Positions 1 through 7,492 of a stretch of DNA of 46,059 nt are shown here, piece by piece. This DNA comes from an uncultured Porphyromonas sp. GTDB lineage: Bacteria > Bacteroidota > Bacteroidia > Bacteroidales > Porphyromonadaceae. Both the position numbers and the translations under genes were made by a program. Position 1 is the stretch's first letter, and each line of letters starts with the position of its first letter. The stretch lies in contig NZ_CABUAN010000015.1 in assembly GCF_902489635.1 (NCBI RefSeq), forward strand, positions 1 to 46,059, written 5' to 3'. The notes beneath the pieces were generated by a model. The model did not search any database. It saw only the letters and a list, made by a program, of their open reading frames with translations, and was not told where the DNA came from.

Positions 1-180
1 AAATGAAACTTCGGAGGAAATGAATGACGCCCACGTGGAAAATAAAAAATATCCAGGTGGAGATTTGAGATTTTCCACGTGGATATTCGAGAAAGGAGGG
101 AATCGGATGAATTTCCCCGTAAAGATATGTAAATGGGAACTAGAGATTAGAGATTAGAGATTAGAAGTTAGAGGGCAGAG
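1..180. repeat. Dispersed composite repeat, copy 1 (cut by window edge)
   Basis: This 180-base stretch closely matches about 24462-24640 and, in its later part, 37137-37250. It holds palindromic units around (C)CCACGTGG or a variant, with centres 22 bp apart, then a conserved right flank (GAAAGGAGGGAATCGG onward to GATATGTAA), then 7-bp tandem units of the TTAGARR type (about 141-175). The left part lies outside the window. No protein-coding gene is apparent. Confidence 0.8.
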
Positions 181-195
181 CTGGCGACATAAAAG

Positions 196-231
196 AAGAG
201 CCTGTCACGACACATCTCGTGGCAGGCTCTT
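196..231 (-). terminator. Rho-independent terminator of dcp
   Basis: A 15-bp stem with one G-T pair (AAGAGCCTGTCACGA against TCGTGGCAGGCTCTT) encloses a 6-nt loop. On the minus strand it is followed by TCTTTTAT. It lies 56 bases past the dcp stop codon. Confidence 0.75.
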
Positions 232-286
232 GTGTAGTATGTATCAGGTGCTAGCTGCTGCTTGAGCGGCTAATTGCACCGTGTGA

Positions 287-2407
287 TTAGCGGAGACCGC
301 GGAAGCGTAGGAGTGGCTCGATGTCGACCTCCTTGTGCCCGGTGAACTGCTCGAAGAGTACCATCAGATCCTCGCTGTTACCACGAGAGAGGAGGATGTC
401 TGCAAGGCGCTGACCGTTCTCACGGGTCATACCACCGTTAGCCTCGATCCAAGCGTATACCTCGTTGTCTACAGCCTCGCTCCAGAGGTAAGAGTAATAT
501 CCAGCAGAGTAGTCGTTGCTCCAGATGTGACGGAAGTAAGGTGAGCGGTAGCGGGGTGGTATCTGTGCATTGAGCATTCCGTACTTCGTGAGTGCCTCCT
601 GCTCAAATGCCTGAACGTCATCAATCTTGTCGCTTACAGTGAGTGCGTGCCAGCACTGGTCGATGAGTGATGCGGCAATGTTCTCACCGATTGAGTAAGC
701 TTGGTTGAAGTTGCCAGCAGCGATCATCTTCTCACGTAGCTCAGCAGGCATCTGCTCACCAGTCTTGTAGTGCTTAGCATAGTTGGCAAAGACAGTAGGC
801 TCAGAAGCCCAGTGCTCGTTGAACTGTGAGGGGAACTCGACGAAGTCTCTTGAGACATTAGTTCCAGAGATCGAAGGATAGGTCTGCGTAGAGAGCATAC
901 CGTGCAGTGCGTGACCGAACTCGTGGAAGAGTGTCGTCACCTCGTCCCAAGTCATCAGACAGGGCTGACCAGCAGCGGGCTTCTTATTGTTGCAGACGTT
1001 GTAGATGACTGGCTTGTTACCTAGGAGAGTAGACTGCTCGACGAAGTTGCTCATCCAGGCACCACCGCTCTTAGAGGGACGTGCATAAGGATCGAAGTAG
1101 AAGAGCGCGATCACTTCGCCCTGCTCGTTCTTGACATCATATACTGTCACGTCTGGGTTGTAAACAGAAACATCGGTGCGCTGCTCGAAGGTGAGACCAT
1201 AGAGCTTGTTGGCAGCGTAGAAGACACCGTCATGTAGTACGTTGTCTAGGACGAAGTACTCGCTGAGCTGTGTCTCATCAATGTCGTACTGCTCCTTGCG
1301 CATCTTCTCTGCGTAGTAAGCCCAGTCGTAAGCCTCTAGCTTGAAGTCTGGGCCCTCGCTCTTCTGTGCAAACTCCTCTAGCATCTTAGCGTCCTCAGCA
1401 GCCTTAGGCTGGTAGAGCTTAGCAAGACGCTCGAGGAAGTTGCGAGCTGTCTCGCCATTCTTAGCAAGTGCGTCCTGTAGCGTCCAGTCAGCAAAGGTCT
1501 TAAAACCTAGTAGCTGAGCCTTCTCAGCACGGAGCGTAGCGAGACGCTTGATGATCTCCTGCGTGTCGTACTTGTCGCCGTTGTTGCAGCGATTGATCGA
1601 AGCCTCGAGGATAGCCTTGCGTGTGTCGCGGTTGTTGAGCTTAGCCATGACAGGCTGCTGGGTCGTATTGACTAGGCGGATAGCCCACTGGCCCTCTTTG
1701 CCCTCCTCCTTAGCTAGGTCGGCTGCCTCTTGTAGCTCGCTGTCAGAGAGACCGTCGAGCTGTGCCTTGTCGGTAAAGAAGACAGGTACGTTCGTTGCGT
1801 CTGTCAGCATATTGCCAAACTTAGCGGTGAGCTCAGCCTCCTCGCCGTTGAGCTTCTTGAGCTTCTCCTTATCCTCAGCGGATAGGTTAGCACCAGCCTT
1901 GACATAGTTGTCGTAGTACTGCTTGGTGAGGCGTACCTGGTCGGGCTGTAGTCCCTCGAGACCAGTCTCGTAAACGGTCTTGATACGAGCGAAGAGCTTG
2001 TCGTTGAGCATGATCTCGTCGCTGTGCGCAGTCAACTTGGGTACGTACTCCTCCTCGATGGCGCGTAGCTCATCGTTGGTGTCGGCACTAGTTAGAGCGA
2101 AGAAGACAGCCGATGTACGCTGGAGTACCTGTCCAGCACGCTCGAGTGCCTCGATGGTATTGGTAAAGGTAGGTGCCTCAGCATTGTCCACGATGGCTGC
2201 TATCTCCTCGTTGTGCTGACGCATACCCTCGTCGAAGGCGGGTGCGAAGTGCTCCGCCTTGATCTTGGTAAAGTCGGGTGCATTCATGTAGGTTTCACTT
2301 GGATGAACGAATGGATTGTCAGCCAGGTCAGTCTGCTGCTGCTTTTGCTTGTTACAAGCGGTCAGCATCATGGCGATGGCTAGTAGCATAATTACTTGTC
2401 TACGCAT
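287..2407 (-). CDS. dcp: Peptidyl-dipeptidase Dcp, M3 family zinc metallopeptidase, lipoprotein
   Basis: This gene encodes a 706-residue M3-family (thimet oligopeptidase/Dcp) zinc peptidase, expected to cut dipeptides from the C-terminus of short peptides. The HEFGH zinc motif is at residues 495-499, with downstream M3 sequence such as RDFVEFPSQFNEHW. The start chosen is the internal ATG at 2407, because it begins a lipoprotein signal (MRRQVIMLLAIAMMLTAC, lipobox Cys18). The open frame continues 53 codons upstream, but that extension has no homology-like features, overlaps the divergent xseB and crosses the predicted promoter. Amino-acid-using Porphyromonas would use such an enzyme in the periplasm to process imported peptides. 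It is transcribed alone from a TAnnTTTG promoter and ends at a strong hairpin. Length and motif order are normal for the family. Confidence 0.93.
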   Translation of the reverse strand: MRRQVIMLLAIAMMLTACNKQKQQQTDLADNPFVHPSETYMNAPDFTKIKAEHFAPAFDEGMRQHNEEIAAIVDNAEAPTFTNTIEALERAGQVLQRTSAVFFALTSADTNDELRAIEEEYVPKLTAHSDEIMLNDKLFARIKTVYETGLEGLQPDQVRLTKQYYDNYVKAGANLSAEDKEKLKKLNGEEAELTAKFGNMLTDATNVPVFFTDKAQLDGLSDSELQEAADLAKEEGKEGQWAIRLVNTTQQPVMAKLNNRDTRKAILEASINRCNNGDKYDTQEIIKRLATLRAEKAQLLGFKTFADWTLQDALAKNGETARNFLERLAKLYQPKAAEDAKMLEEFAQKSEGPDFKLEAYDWAYYAEKMRKEQYDIDETQLSEYFVLDNVLHDGVFYAANKLYGLTFEQRTDVSVYNPDVTVYDVKNEQGEVIALFYFDPYARPSKSGGAWMSNFVEQSTLLGNKPVIYNVCNNKKPAAGQPCLMTWDEVTTLFHEFGHALHGMLSTQTYPSISGTNVSRDFVEFPSQFNEHWASEPTVFANYAKHYKTGEQMPAELREKMIAAGNFNQAYSIGENIAASLIDQCWHALTVSDKIDDVQAFEQEALTKYGMLNAQIPPRYRSPYFRHIWSNDYSAGYYSYLWSEAVDNEVYAWIEANGGMTRENGQRLADILLSRGNSEDLMVLFEQFTGHKEVDIEPLLRFRGLR

Positions 2408-2439
2408 AGTCTTAGTTCGTTTGGTATGATATATATAGT

Positions 2440-2447
2440 TACTTTTG
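2440..2447 (+). promoter_or_regulatory. Candidate Bacteroidota -7 box for xseB
   Basis: TACTTTTG fits TAnnTTTG about 68 bases before the xseB ATG. A TTTG at 2420-2423 could be the -33 element, but the 16-bp spacer is shorter than the usual ~19. Confidence 0.45.
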
Positions 2448-2485
2448 CATAGCGATGAGGTATCCTGACGAGATACTACACGAGA

Positions 2486-2493
2486 CAAAGATA
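2486..2493 (-). promoter_or_regulatory. Bacteroidota -7 box for dcp
   Basis: TATCTTTG on the minus strand matches TAnnTTTG and would give a leader of about 70 nt before the dcp ATG at 2407. It supports the internal dcp start. Confidence 0.6.
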
Positions 2494-2515
2494 CTAATAA
2501 TAAAACACATACCCC

Positions 2516-2752
2516 ATGACAGACTCTAGCAAGACCCACGCTGAGGAACCCCAGCAGACCTACCAAGAGGCGATCACACGTATTCAGGAGATCGTGCGAC
2601 TCCTCGAGACGGGCGATATAGAGGTGGACGAACTGACCAAGCTCATCGAGGAGGCGACCGGCTTGATACAGTTTTGCTCCACACGGCTCACCTCTATCGA
2701 CAAGGAGGTCTCACAGCTCCTGCAGCAGCTCGACGAGAGTCAGGAGAAGTAG
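2516..2752 (+). CDS. xseB: Exodeoxyribonuclease VII small subunit
   Basis: This 78-residue acidic helical protein has the XseB pattern: QTYQEAITRIQEIVRLLETGDIEVDEL, with the conserved L-E-x-G/D turn, followed by a second helix. With XseA it forms exonuclease VII, which degrades single-stranded DNA in both directions to oligonucleotides. XseA normally sits directly upstream in Bacteroidales, but here the upstream neighbour is the divergent dcp, so the large subunit must be encoded elsewhere. The gene appears monocistronic, with its own -7 box and a strong terminator 31 bases after the stop. Confidence 0.88.
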   Translation: MTDSSKTHAEEPQQTYQEAITRIQEIVRLLETGDIEVDELTKLIEEATGLIQFCSTRLTSIDKEVSQLLQQLDESQEK

Positions 2753-2783
2753 CCTGAGCGAGACAATCTGAGAGAAACAAAAA

Positions 2784-2812
2784 TCCACGGAAGGCGTGAC
2801 ACCTCCCGTGGA
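2784..2812. terminator. Terminator downstream of xseB
   Basis: An 11-bp stem with one mismatch (TCCACGGAAGG against CCTCCCGTGGA) and a 7-nt loop is followed by a T-rich run (gttattgtttt). An A-run on the left side makes it usable on the minus strand too. Confidence 0.75.
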
Positions 2813-2848
2813 GTTATTGTTTTGTGATCGTAGTGATACGACTAGCCT

Positions 2849-2935
2849 TTACCGAACGATGCTGATGGGGCGGTTGCCCTCTTGCTCGAAAAGAACCCGG
2901 GACGTGAATTCGTCATCCAGTGTAAGCGACTTCAT
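2849..2935 (-). pseudogene. Relic carrying a copy of the dehydrogenase 3' end
   Basis: Bases 2847-2881 match 4408-4442, the last codons and stop of the D-2-hydroxyacid dehydrogenase gene, with 33 of 35 identical. Read on the minus strand the relic ends ...EGNRPISIVR-stop, against ...EGDRPISIVQ-stop in the intact gene. An ATG at 2935 gives a 28-codon open frame ending at this stop, but its first half does not resemble the dehydrogenase and no ribosome binding site is evident. I take it as a duplicated gene end, not an expressed gene. A short genuine peptide is possible but unsupported. Confidence 0.55.
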
Positions 2936-3128
2936 AGACTTATGACGCGCTAACCTCTATTTGAGAAGTAGCTTAGGCTCAGGAGACTGTTGGCTTTTTC
3001 AACGACCTGCGACATAGTGATGTGGCGAGCTTGTTGCAATGCTTTTTTTTGTAACTTGCGTGCAGAATAAATCTCTGGCAACAGAGCATAAGGGATCTCG
3101 CATACAGCCATAATAACATAAACCCACT

Positions 3129-4343
3129 ATGAAACGAATAAACCTATTTACGACCCCCCTACTAATTCTAGTAGGATGGCTACTAGCCTCTTGCGATAAG
3201 TCGTCCTCGACGACTCCAGACGAAGTCTCCCTGAAGGTAGAGACCACAAAGCTTGAACTTGCTGTCGGAGAGACTGCGCAGATCAAGTATACTGTGACTC
3301 CGAGCGATGCGCGGCTCTCTTGCACTTCTAGCCGACCAGACATTGCAACGGTATCGGAGACGGGCCTTGTGACGGCTGTCTCCGAGGGAGTAGCAGAGAT
3401 CTTGATCCAGCTAGCCGACCAGAGAGCTTCGGTCACGGTCACGGTCACCCAGGCAATCACACAGGAGCTACCCCTCCTAGAGTTTGGAGTGCTCGAAGGA
3501 GATGCGCTGAATCGTGTCAAGGCTCATGAGGCTTCTCTAGGGCGTACGCCACAAGAGGTCTCTCTCTCGGAGTACTTTGTTTTGAATGGCTATGTCAATA
3601 CAAACCTAACTATAACGGCCTGCATTTACGATTTCTCCGTGGGGAATCTAGATCTCATACAAGCTCTCAGTAAGGAGTCGCTGGCAGACTGCGAGCAGAC
3701 GAGAGCTATGCTTCGGGCGTGTGGATTCTCAACATTGCGAGAGGAGACGACTACGGATGGTCGGCGAGCTCTGTATGGGACTAATGATGATGACCCTGAG
3801 ATCTTTGTCCTACTCTATGACGATCCTATCCCCGATTACCAATCGACGCTATACATCATATTCAGCAAGAAGGTCGAACCAGTGGTCACCAAGCTACATG
3901 AGATCATGCCAAACGCTCAGGACTTCCCGTCACTGGCAGCGCTCAATAGCCTAGATGAGAGTCAGATCAAGTCCTTCGAGAGCACTCTAGGCTTTAGAGC
4001 TTGGGATGCTGAGAAGAGTGTCGATGGAGACATCGTCTTTGTGACTAACGAGGCAATGCAAGCAAAGTCTAACATTAGTGCTGTCATATATCATCTGGAT
4101 ACAACCCCTGACGGCTACAACGAACTTCGTGTCAAGCTCAACTGCATCCAGTCGTACGAAGAGCTAAATAGTGAACCCTTCAGAGCTTGGCTAGCGACCA
4201 ATGGCTTCGACAAGAACATTGTCTACGACGCTATGTATGGTCAGCTGTCTGCTTTCAATGAGAAAGGAGACCAATGTGTTGCTTTCTATGATATGGATAG
4301 CGAATGCTTTATGCTTGGCTTTGTAGATGCGGACTCCCTATAG
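3129..4343 (+). CDS. Big_2-domain lipoprotein with a duplicated C-terminal domain
   Basis: This encodes a 404-residue predicted lipoprotein with lipobox LLASC and Cys22. After a Ser/Thr linker, residues ~33-110 form a bacterial Ig-like domain (Big_2), with the signature LAVGETAQIKYTV...PDIATVSETGLVTAVSEGVAEI. The rest is unassigned. Two segments resemble each other: VKAHEASLGR...RAMLRACGF...YGTNDDDPEIFVLLYDD and IKSFESTLGF...RAWLATNGF...NEKGDQCVAFYDMD, suggesting a tandem duplication of one unknown domain. A related single-copy form appears in the lipoprotein at 44999-45919. It is one of only two plus-strand genes and is flanked by a 35-bp direct repeat, so it looks like an inserted cassette. 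The Big_2 domain suggests an envelope adhesion or surface role; no function is assigned. Confidence 0.8.
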   Translation: MKRINLFTTPLLILVGWLLASCDKSSSTTPDEVSLKVETTKLELAVGETAQIKYTVTPSDARLSCTSSRPDIATVSETGLVTAVSEGVAEILIQLADQRASVTVTVTQAITQELPLLEFGVLEGDALNRVKAHEASLGRTPQEVSLSEYFVLNGYVNTNLTITACIYDFSVGNLDLIQALSKESLADCEQTRAMLRACGFSTLREETTTDGRRALYGTNDDDPEIFVLLYDDPIPDYQSTLYIIFSKKVEPVVTKLHEIMPNAQDFPSLAALNSLDESQIKSFESTLGFRAWDAEKSVDGDIVFVTNEAMQAKSNISAVIYHLDTTPDGYNELRVKLNCIQSYEELNSEPFRAWLATNGFDKNIVYDAMYGQLSAFNEKGDQCVAFYDMDSECFMLGFVDADSL

Positions 4344-4367
4344 ACGGGTAGTGTGAGGAGAAAAAAG

Positions 4368-4403
4368 AAGACCTTAGAGAGGCTGCTGTCTCTCTAGGGT
4401 CTT
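4368..4403. terminator. Bidirectional terminator between convergent genes
   Basis: A near-perfect stem (AAGACCTTAGAGAG against CTCTCTAGGGTCTT, one G-T pair) with an 8-nt loop has an A-run on its left and TTTTCTCTTT on its right. It serves both the lipoprotein (+) and the dehydrogenase (-). Confidence 0.8.
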
Positions 4404-4409
4404 TTCTCT

Positions 4410-5381
4410 TTACTGAACGATGCTGATGGGGCGGTCGCCCTCGAAGTAACCGATGATGCAGTTGCACAGCTCACGTGCCATAGCAACGCGCGCCTCGTAG
4501 GTCTGTGTGCCGACGTGTGGTGTCATAGTCACCTGCTCCATCTCGTACAGCTCGGGGAGCGGATTGTCGCTATGCTCGAAGACGTCTAGTCCCGCAGCGG
4601 CTATCTCGCCTGTCTGGAGCGCATGCACGAGGGCAGCCTCGTCGACGACTGCTCCACGCGCCGCATTGATGAGGATAGCTGAGCGCTTCATCTGTGCTAG
4701 GCGGCTAGCGGATACTAGGTGGTGTGAGTCTTCATTGTAAGGGGTGTGGAGGGATACAACATCACACTCCGTAAAGATCTTGTCCAGGTCGGCATAGGTA
4801 ACTCCTAGCTCTTGCTCGGCCGCAGCATCGAGCTGGTGACGCTTGTTGTAGAGGACGGTCATACCGAAGGCTTGTGCCATGTGCCCCACGGCACGACCTA
4901 TGTTGCCGTAGCCGATGATGCCGATGGTCTTGCCACAGAGGTTGGTCGCCATGCCGGAGCTGTCGGAGAGCGACTTGCTACTGCTCTTGGTACGACGCAT
5001 GTGACGATCCCACATAGCGATCTTGCGACTGCAGCTCAGGAGTAGACCCATGGTTAGCTCAGCAGTAGGCTGGATCACGGCACGAGGGGTATTGGTCACG
5101 GTGATCCCTTTGCTATGCGCATAGGCGACATCGATATTGTTGTAGCCGACACCATAGTTGGCGATCAGCTTGATATTTGGAAAAGCGTCGATCAGCTCAC
5201 GATCTACGGGGAAGGTGAACTGCGTGGCGAGCGCATCATACTGTGCGCCTATCTCCATCATCTCCTCACGTGTGAAGCTCTCGCCCTCAGGACGGCGGGT
5301 CATATCGGCCCACTCGGCAAGCTCCTCGAAGCCGGGGCGTACGGTGTCAAAGGAGATGAGTACTTTCTTTTTCTTGTCCAT
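4410..5381 (-). CDS. D-2-hydroxyacid dehydrogenase (NAD-dependent, glycerate/glyoxylate reductase-like)
   Basis: This 323-residue protein has the full two-domain 2-Hacid_dh layout. The Rossmann motif GYGNIG is at residues 157-162. The catalytic set is present: Arg242 in INAARGAVVD, Glu269 in LDVFE, and His289 in TPHVG. It should reduce or oxidise a short 2-hydroxy/2-keto acid in the cytoplasm; sequence alone does not fix the substrate (glycerate, lactate or phosphoglycerate-like). It is the last gene of the YitT - cyclophilin - RsmF run, 31 bases after rsmF. Its last 35 bases are duplicated at 2847-2881 on the far side of the inserted lipoprotein gene. Confidence 0.88.
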   Translation of the reverse strand: MDKKKKVLISFDTVRPGFEELAEWADMTRRPEGESFTREEMMEIGAQYDALATQFTFPVDRELIDAFPNIKLIANYGVGYNNIDVAYAHSKGITVTNTPRAVIQPTAELTMGLLLSCSRKIAMWDRHMRRTKSSSKSLSDSSGMATNLCGKTIGIIGYGNIGRAVGHMAQAFGMTVLYNKRHQLDAAAEQELGVTYADLDKIFTECDVVSLHTPYNEDSHHLVSASRLAQMKRSAILINAARGAVVDEAALVHALQTGEIAAAGLDVFEHSDNPLPELYEMEQVTMTPHVGTQTYEARVAMARELCNCIIGYFEGDRPISIVQ

Positions 5382-5412
5382 AATGTTCTATATCAGGTTA
5401 GGTGTTTTGTCT

Positions 5413-6798
5413 TTAGATGCGTAGGCGGTACGGCTTAGGGTATAAGTTGTTGAGCCGTGTGCCTGTGCTGTGTGCCAGCCCTAAGGGGATGCCCCGATAG
5501 GTGATGACTGTGAAGCCCCGCTCTGTCGGGGTCTCTGTCGTAAGTGCCTCGCCTCGCAGATAGCGCAGTGCTTCTTCTAGGGGCAGCTCTAGCGCGGGTA
5601 GCTTAATAGCGTCATATAGTTTATGGTGTAGCAGGGCAAAGGAGGGTTCGTAGCCCTTCGCCTGGTGGCGCATGGAGGCTATCTCCAGTCCTGGCGTGGC
5701 AACGGCGAGACGCTCTCTGTATGCCTCGGCAACGAGCTGAGCCGCCTCTAGTGTGAGCTGGTAGATGCGCTCACCGATGGTAAAGTAGTCGGCGGATGTT
5801 GGTTCGCTGAGCCAAGAGAGACCAGCTAACTCCTGTCGGCTGGTGCGTGTCAAGCCTTTGGCCTTGCGCGCTTCGCTCGGGGTCTCGACGATGTCGGTGA
5901 GGCGTAGTGCGGCGAGGTATTGTCCCTCTCCACGTACGATGCCTGGCCAGAGGTGCAGGCCGTACGAAGAGGCATAAGCTCCAGCGATGCGCTCTGCAAA
6001 GCGGGAGAGGTCGATGAATTCGCAAGGGTAGTGGTCAAGAAGCCACTGAACCATCTGATCGTTTTCCTCCTGATTGAGGGTGCAAGTGGCATAGAGGAGT
6101 ATACCCTCGGGAGCCAGCATGCGCATCGCCTCCTGTAGGATCGCCCGCTGGCGGGTCACGCAGTCGGCAACGAGCTGTGGCGACCACATACGTCTCGCCT
6201 CCTCGTCACGGCGCATCAGTCCCTCGCCACTGCAGGGTGCGTCGACTAAGATGAGGTCGCAGGCACCGCGCAGTAGGGGCGTGAGCCGCTGTGGCTCCTC
6301 TTGTGTGATGATCATTTGGTCGGCTCCGCACCACTTGACCATATTCTCTACAAGGATCTTGCACCGCTTGGGGAGTATCTCGTTGCTCACGAGGAGCGTC
6401 TCCTTGGGGAGTAGGTCGCGGAGTAGCGTGCTCTTGCCACCTGGAGCTGCGCAGAGGTCTAGTGCTAGCCGAGGCTGTGTGTGCCAGTCGAGCTGCTCCC
6501 AAATAGTGGCGAGCGTCATAGCACTAGCATCCTGCACGTAGTAAGTCCCAGCGTGCCATAGTGGGTCTAGCGCAAAGATAGGACGCTCGCTGAGCCAGTA
6601 ACCCTCCAGCTCCGCAGGTAGCCATGGTATAGTTCCATCCTCCAGTTCTGCAAAGGGGTGTGTCGATAAGGTGCGAGCAGGATTAAGCCGCAGAGAGACC
6701 GATGGAGGCGTCTCTAGAGTCTCGACAATGCGAGAGGCATGCTCGGGGTAGTCTTGCGCTAGCTTGGCGATTAGGCCAGACGGGATGGGAGTCTGCAT
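5413..6798 (-). CDS. RsmF/RsmB-like rRNA (cytosine-C5) methyltransferase
   Basis: This 461-residue protein belongs to the NOL1/NOP2/Sun family of SAM-dependent m5C RNA methyltransferases. The SAM motif DLCAAPGGKS is at residues 114-122, motif IV LVDAPCSGEG (Cys189) at 184-193, and motif VI ATCT with the nucleophilic Cys239 near 237-240. About 170 residues follow the catalytic domain, consistent with the C-terminal domain and PUA-like segment of RsmF, which modifies 16S rRNA. It sits 13 bases after the cyclophilin gene in the same direction. RsmF is favoured over RsmB because no N-terminal NusB-like domain is present, but the exact rRNA target is inferred. Confidence 0.85.
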   Translation of the reverse strand: MQTPIPSGLIAKLAQDYPEHASRIVETLETPPSVSLRLNPARTLSTHPFAELEDGTIPWLPAELEGYWLSERPIFALDPLWHAGTYYVQDASAMTLATIWEQLDWHTQPRLALDLCAAPGGKSTLLRDLLPKETLLVSNEILPKRCKILVENMVKWCGADQMIITQEEPQRLTPLLRGACDLILVDAPCSGEGLMRRDEEARRMWSPQLVADCVTRQRAILQEAMRMLAPEGILLYATCTLNQEENDQMVQWLLDHYPCEFIDLSRFAERIAGAYASSYGLHLWPGIVRGEGQYLAALRLTDIVETPSEARKAKGLTRTSRQELAGLSWLSEPTSADYFTIGERIYQLTLEAAQLVAEAYRERLAVATPGLEIASMRHQAKGYEPSFALLHHKLYDAIKLPALELPLEEALRYLRGEALTTETPTERGFTVITYRGIPLGLAHSTGTRLNNLYPKPYRLRI

Positions 6799-6811
6799 CG
6801 TGTCGGCGGGG

Positions 6812-7489
6812 TTAGGGCAGGAGCTTCATGCGCTTGATGACCACATCTCGCTTAGGACGGTTGGCACTGTCGGTCGGGAGGTCTTCGATCTTGGTAATGG
6901 TGCGCATGCCGTCGATCACTTCGCCAAAGATGGTGTACTGCCTGTCCAACCATGGGGCACCGCCCTGCGTCTTGTACGCCTGCCGCTGCTCAGGCGTGTA
7001 GTCCCAATCACGCTGCGCTGCGATATCGTCTAGATCGAAGTCGGTGTAGTAGGTCCCCGTGACAATGTAAAACTGACTGCCGGAGGAGCGCATCTCGGGG
7101 TTCTCCTCGCCAGCGACTCGTGCTGCTGCTAGTGCCCCTCGCTTATGGATATGGTTGGGTCTGATCTCCGCAGGGATAGTGGTCGAGAGCGTATCTATGG
7201 AGACGTCCGTCTGGCGTGTTGCTCCACGGGTCGAGAGGTTGCCTCCCTGAACCATAAACTGCGCTATGACACGGTGCATCAAGACTCCCTCGTAATCTCC
7301 TCGACGTACATGCTCTAGGAAGGCAGCTTGGTGTAGAGGCGTGTCGTCATAGAGCAGGAGTGTAAAGTCTCCCTGCGAAGTCTCCACGAGTACCCGTCGC
7401 CCTGCGGGGAGAGCCTCGGGCTCTGTCTGAGCTGTCAGCGAGGTGACGCAGAGTGCGCAGAGGAGTAAGAGGGTGGCAAGCTGTTTCAT
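6812..7489 (-). CDS. Secreted cyclophilin-type peptidyl-prolyl isomerase
   Basis: This encodes a 225-residue cyclophilin that should catalyse cis-trans isomerisation at proline bonds in the periplasm. Residues 1-20 form a signal peptide ending ...SLTAQ. Family motifs are clear: LMHRVIAQFMVQGG (FHRVI.gFMIQGG) and SSGSQFYIVTG. An insertion after the QGG motif replaces the usual compact loop, as in other Bacteroidota periplasmic forms. It lies between yitT-like (3-base gap) and rsmF-like (13-base gap) genes and is probably co-transcribed with them. Confidence 0.88.
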   Translation of the reverse strand: MKQLATLLLLCALCVTSLTAQTEPEALPAGRRVLVETSQGDFTLLLYDDTPLHQAAFLEHVRRGDYEGVLMHRVIAQFMVQGGNLSTRGATRQTDVSIDTLSTTIPAEIRPNHIHKRGALAAARVAGEENPEMRSSGSQFYIVTGTYYTDFDLDDIAAQRDWDYTPEQRQAYKTQGGAPWLDRQYTIFGEVIDGMRTITKIEDLPTDSANRPKRDVVIKRMKLLP

Positions 7490-7492
7490 AGA

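Larger units (their letters stand above)
2753..3128. other. Gene-poor stretch between xseB and the Big_2 lipoprotein
   Basis: This 376-bp stretch contains the xseB terminator, the duplicated dehydrogenase end, and a degenerate GAGACTGTTG...CAAC palindrome at 2983-3003 whose right arm has decayed. The remainder up to 3128 is the leader of the lipoprotein gene. A small hairpin CTCTGGCAACAGAG lies near 3074. No clear TAnnTTTG promoter was found on the plus strand. Confidence 0.6.

Noticed and set aside
2849..2935. Genuine 28-residue peptide gene
   Set aside because: The 3' half is a copy of the dehydrogenase gene end in the same frame, and no ribosome binding site or promoter is seen, so a relic is the simpler reading.
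2999..3520. 173-codon minus-strand open frame opposite the lipoprotein start
   Set aside because: It lies antisense to a gene with a clear lipoprotein signal and Big_2 domain, and its composition is Ser/Arg/Thr-rich shadow type.
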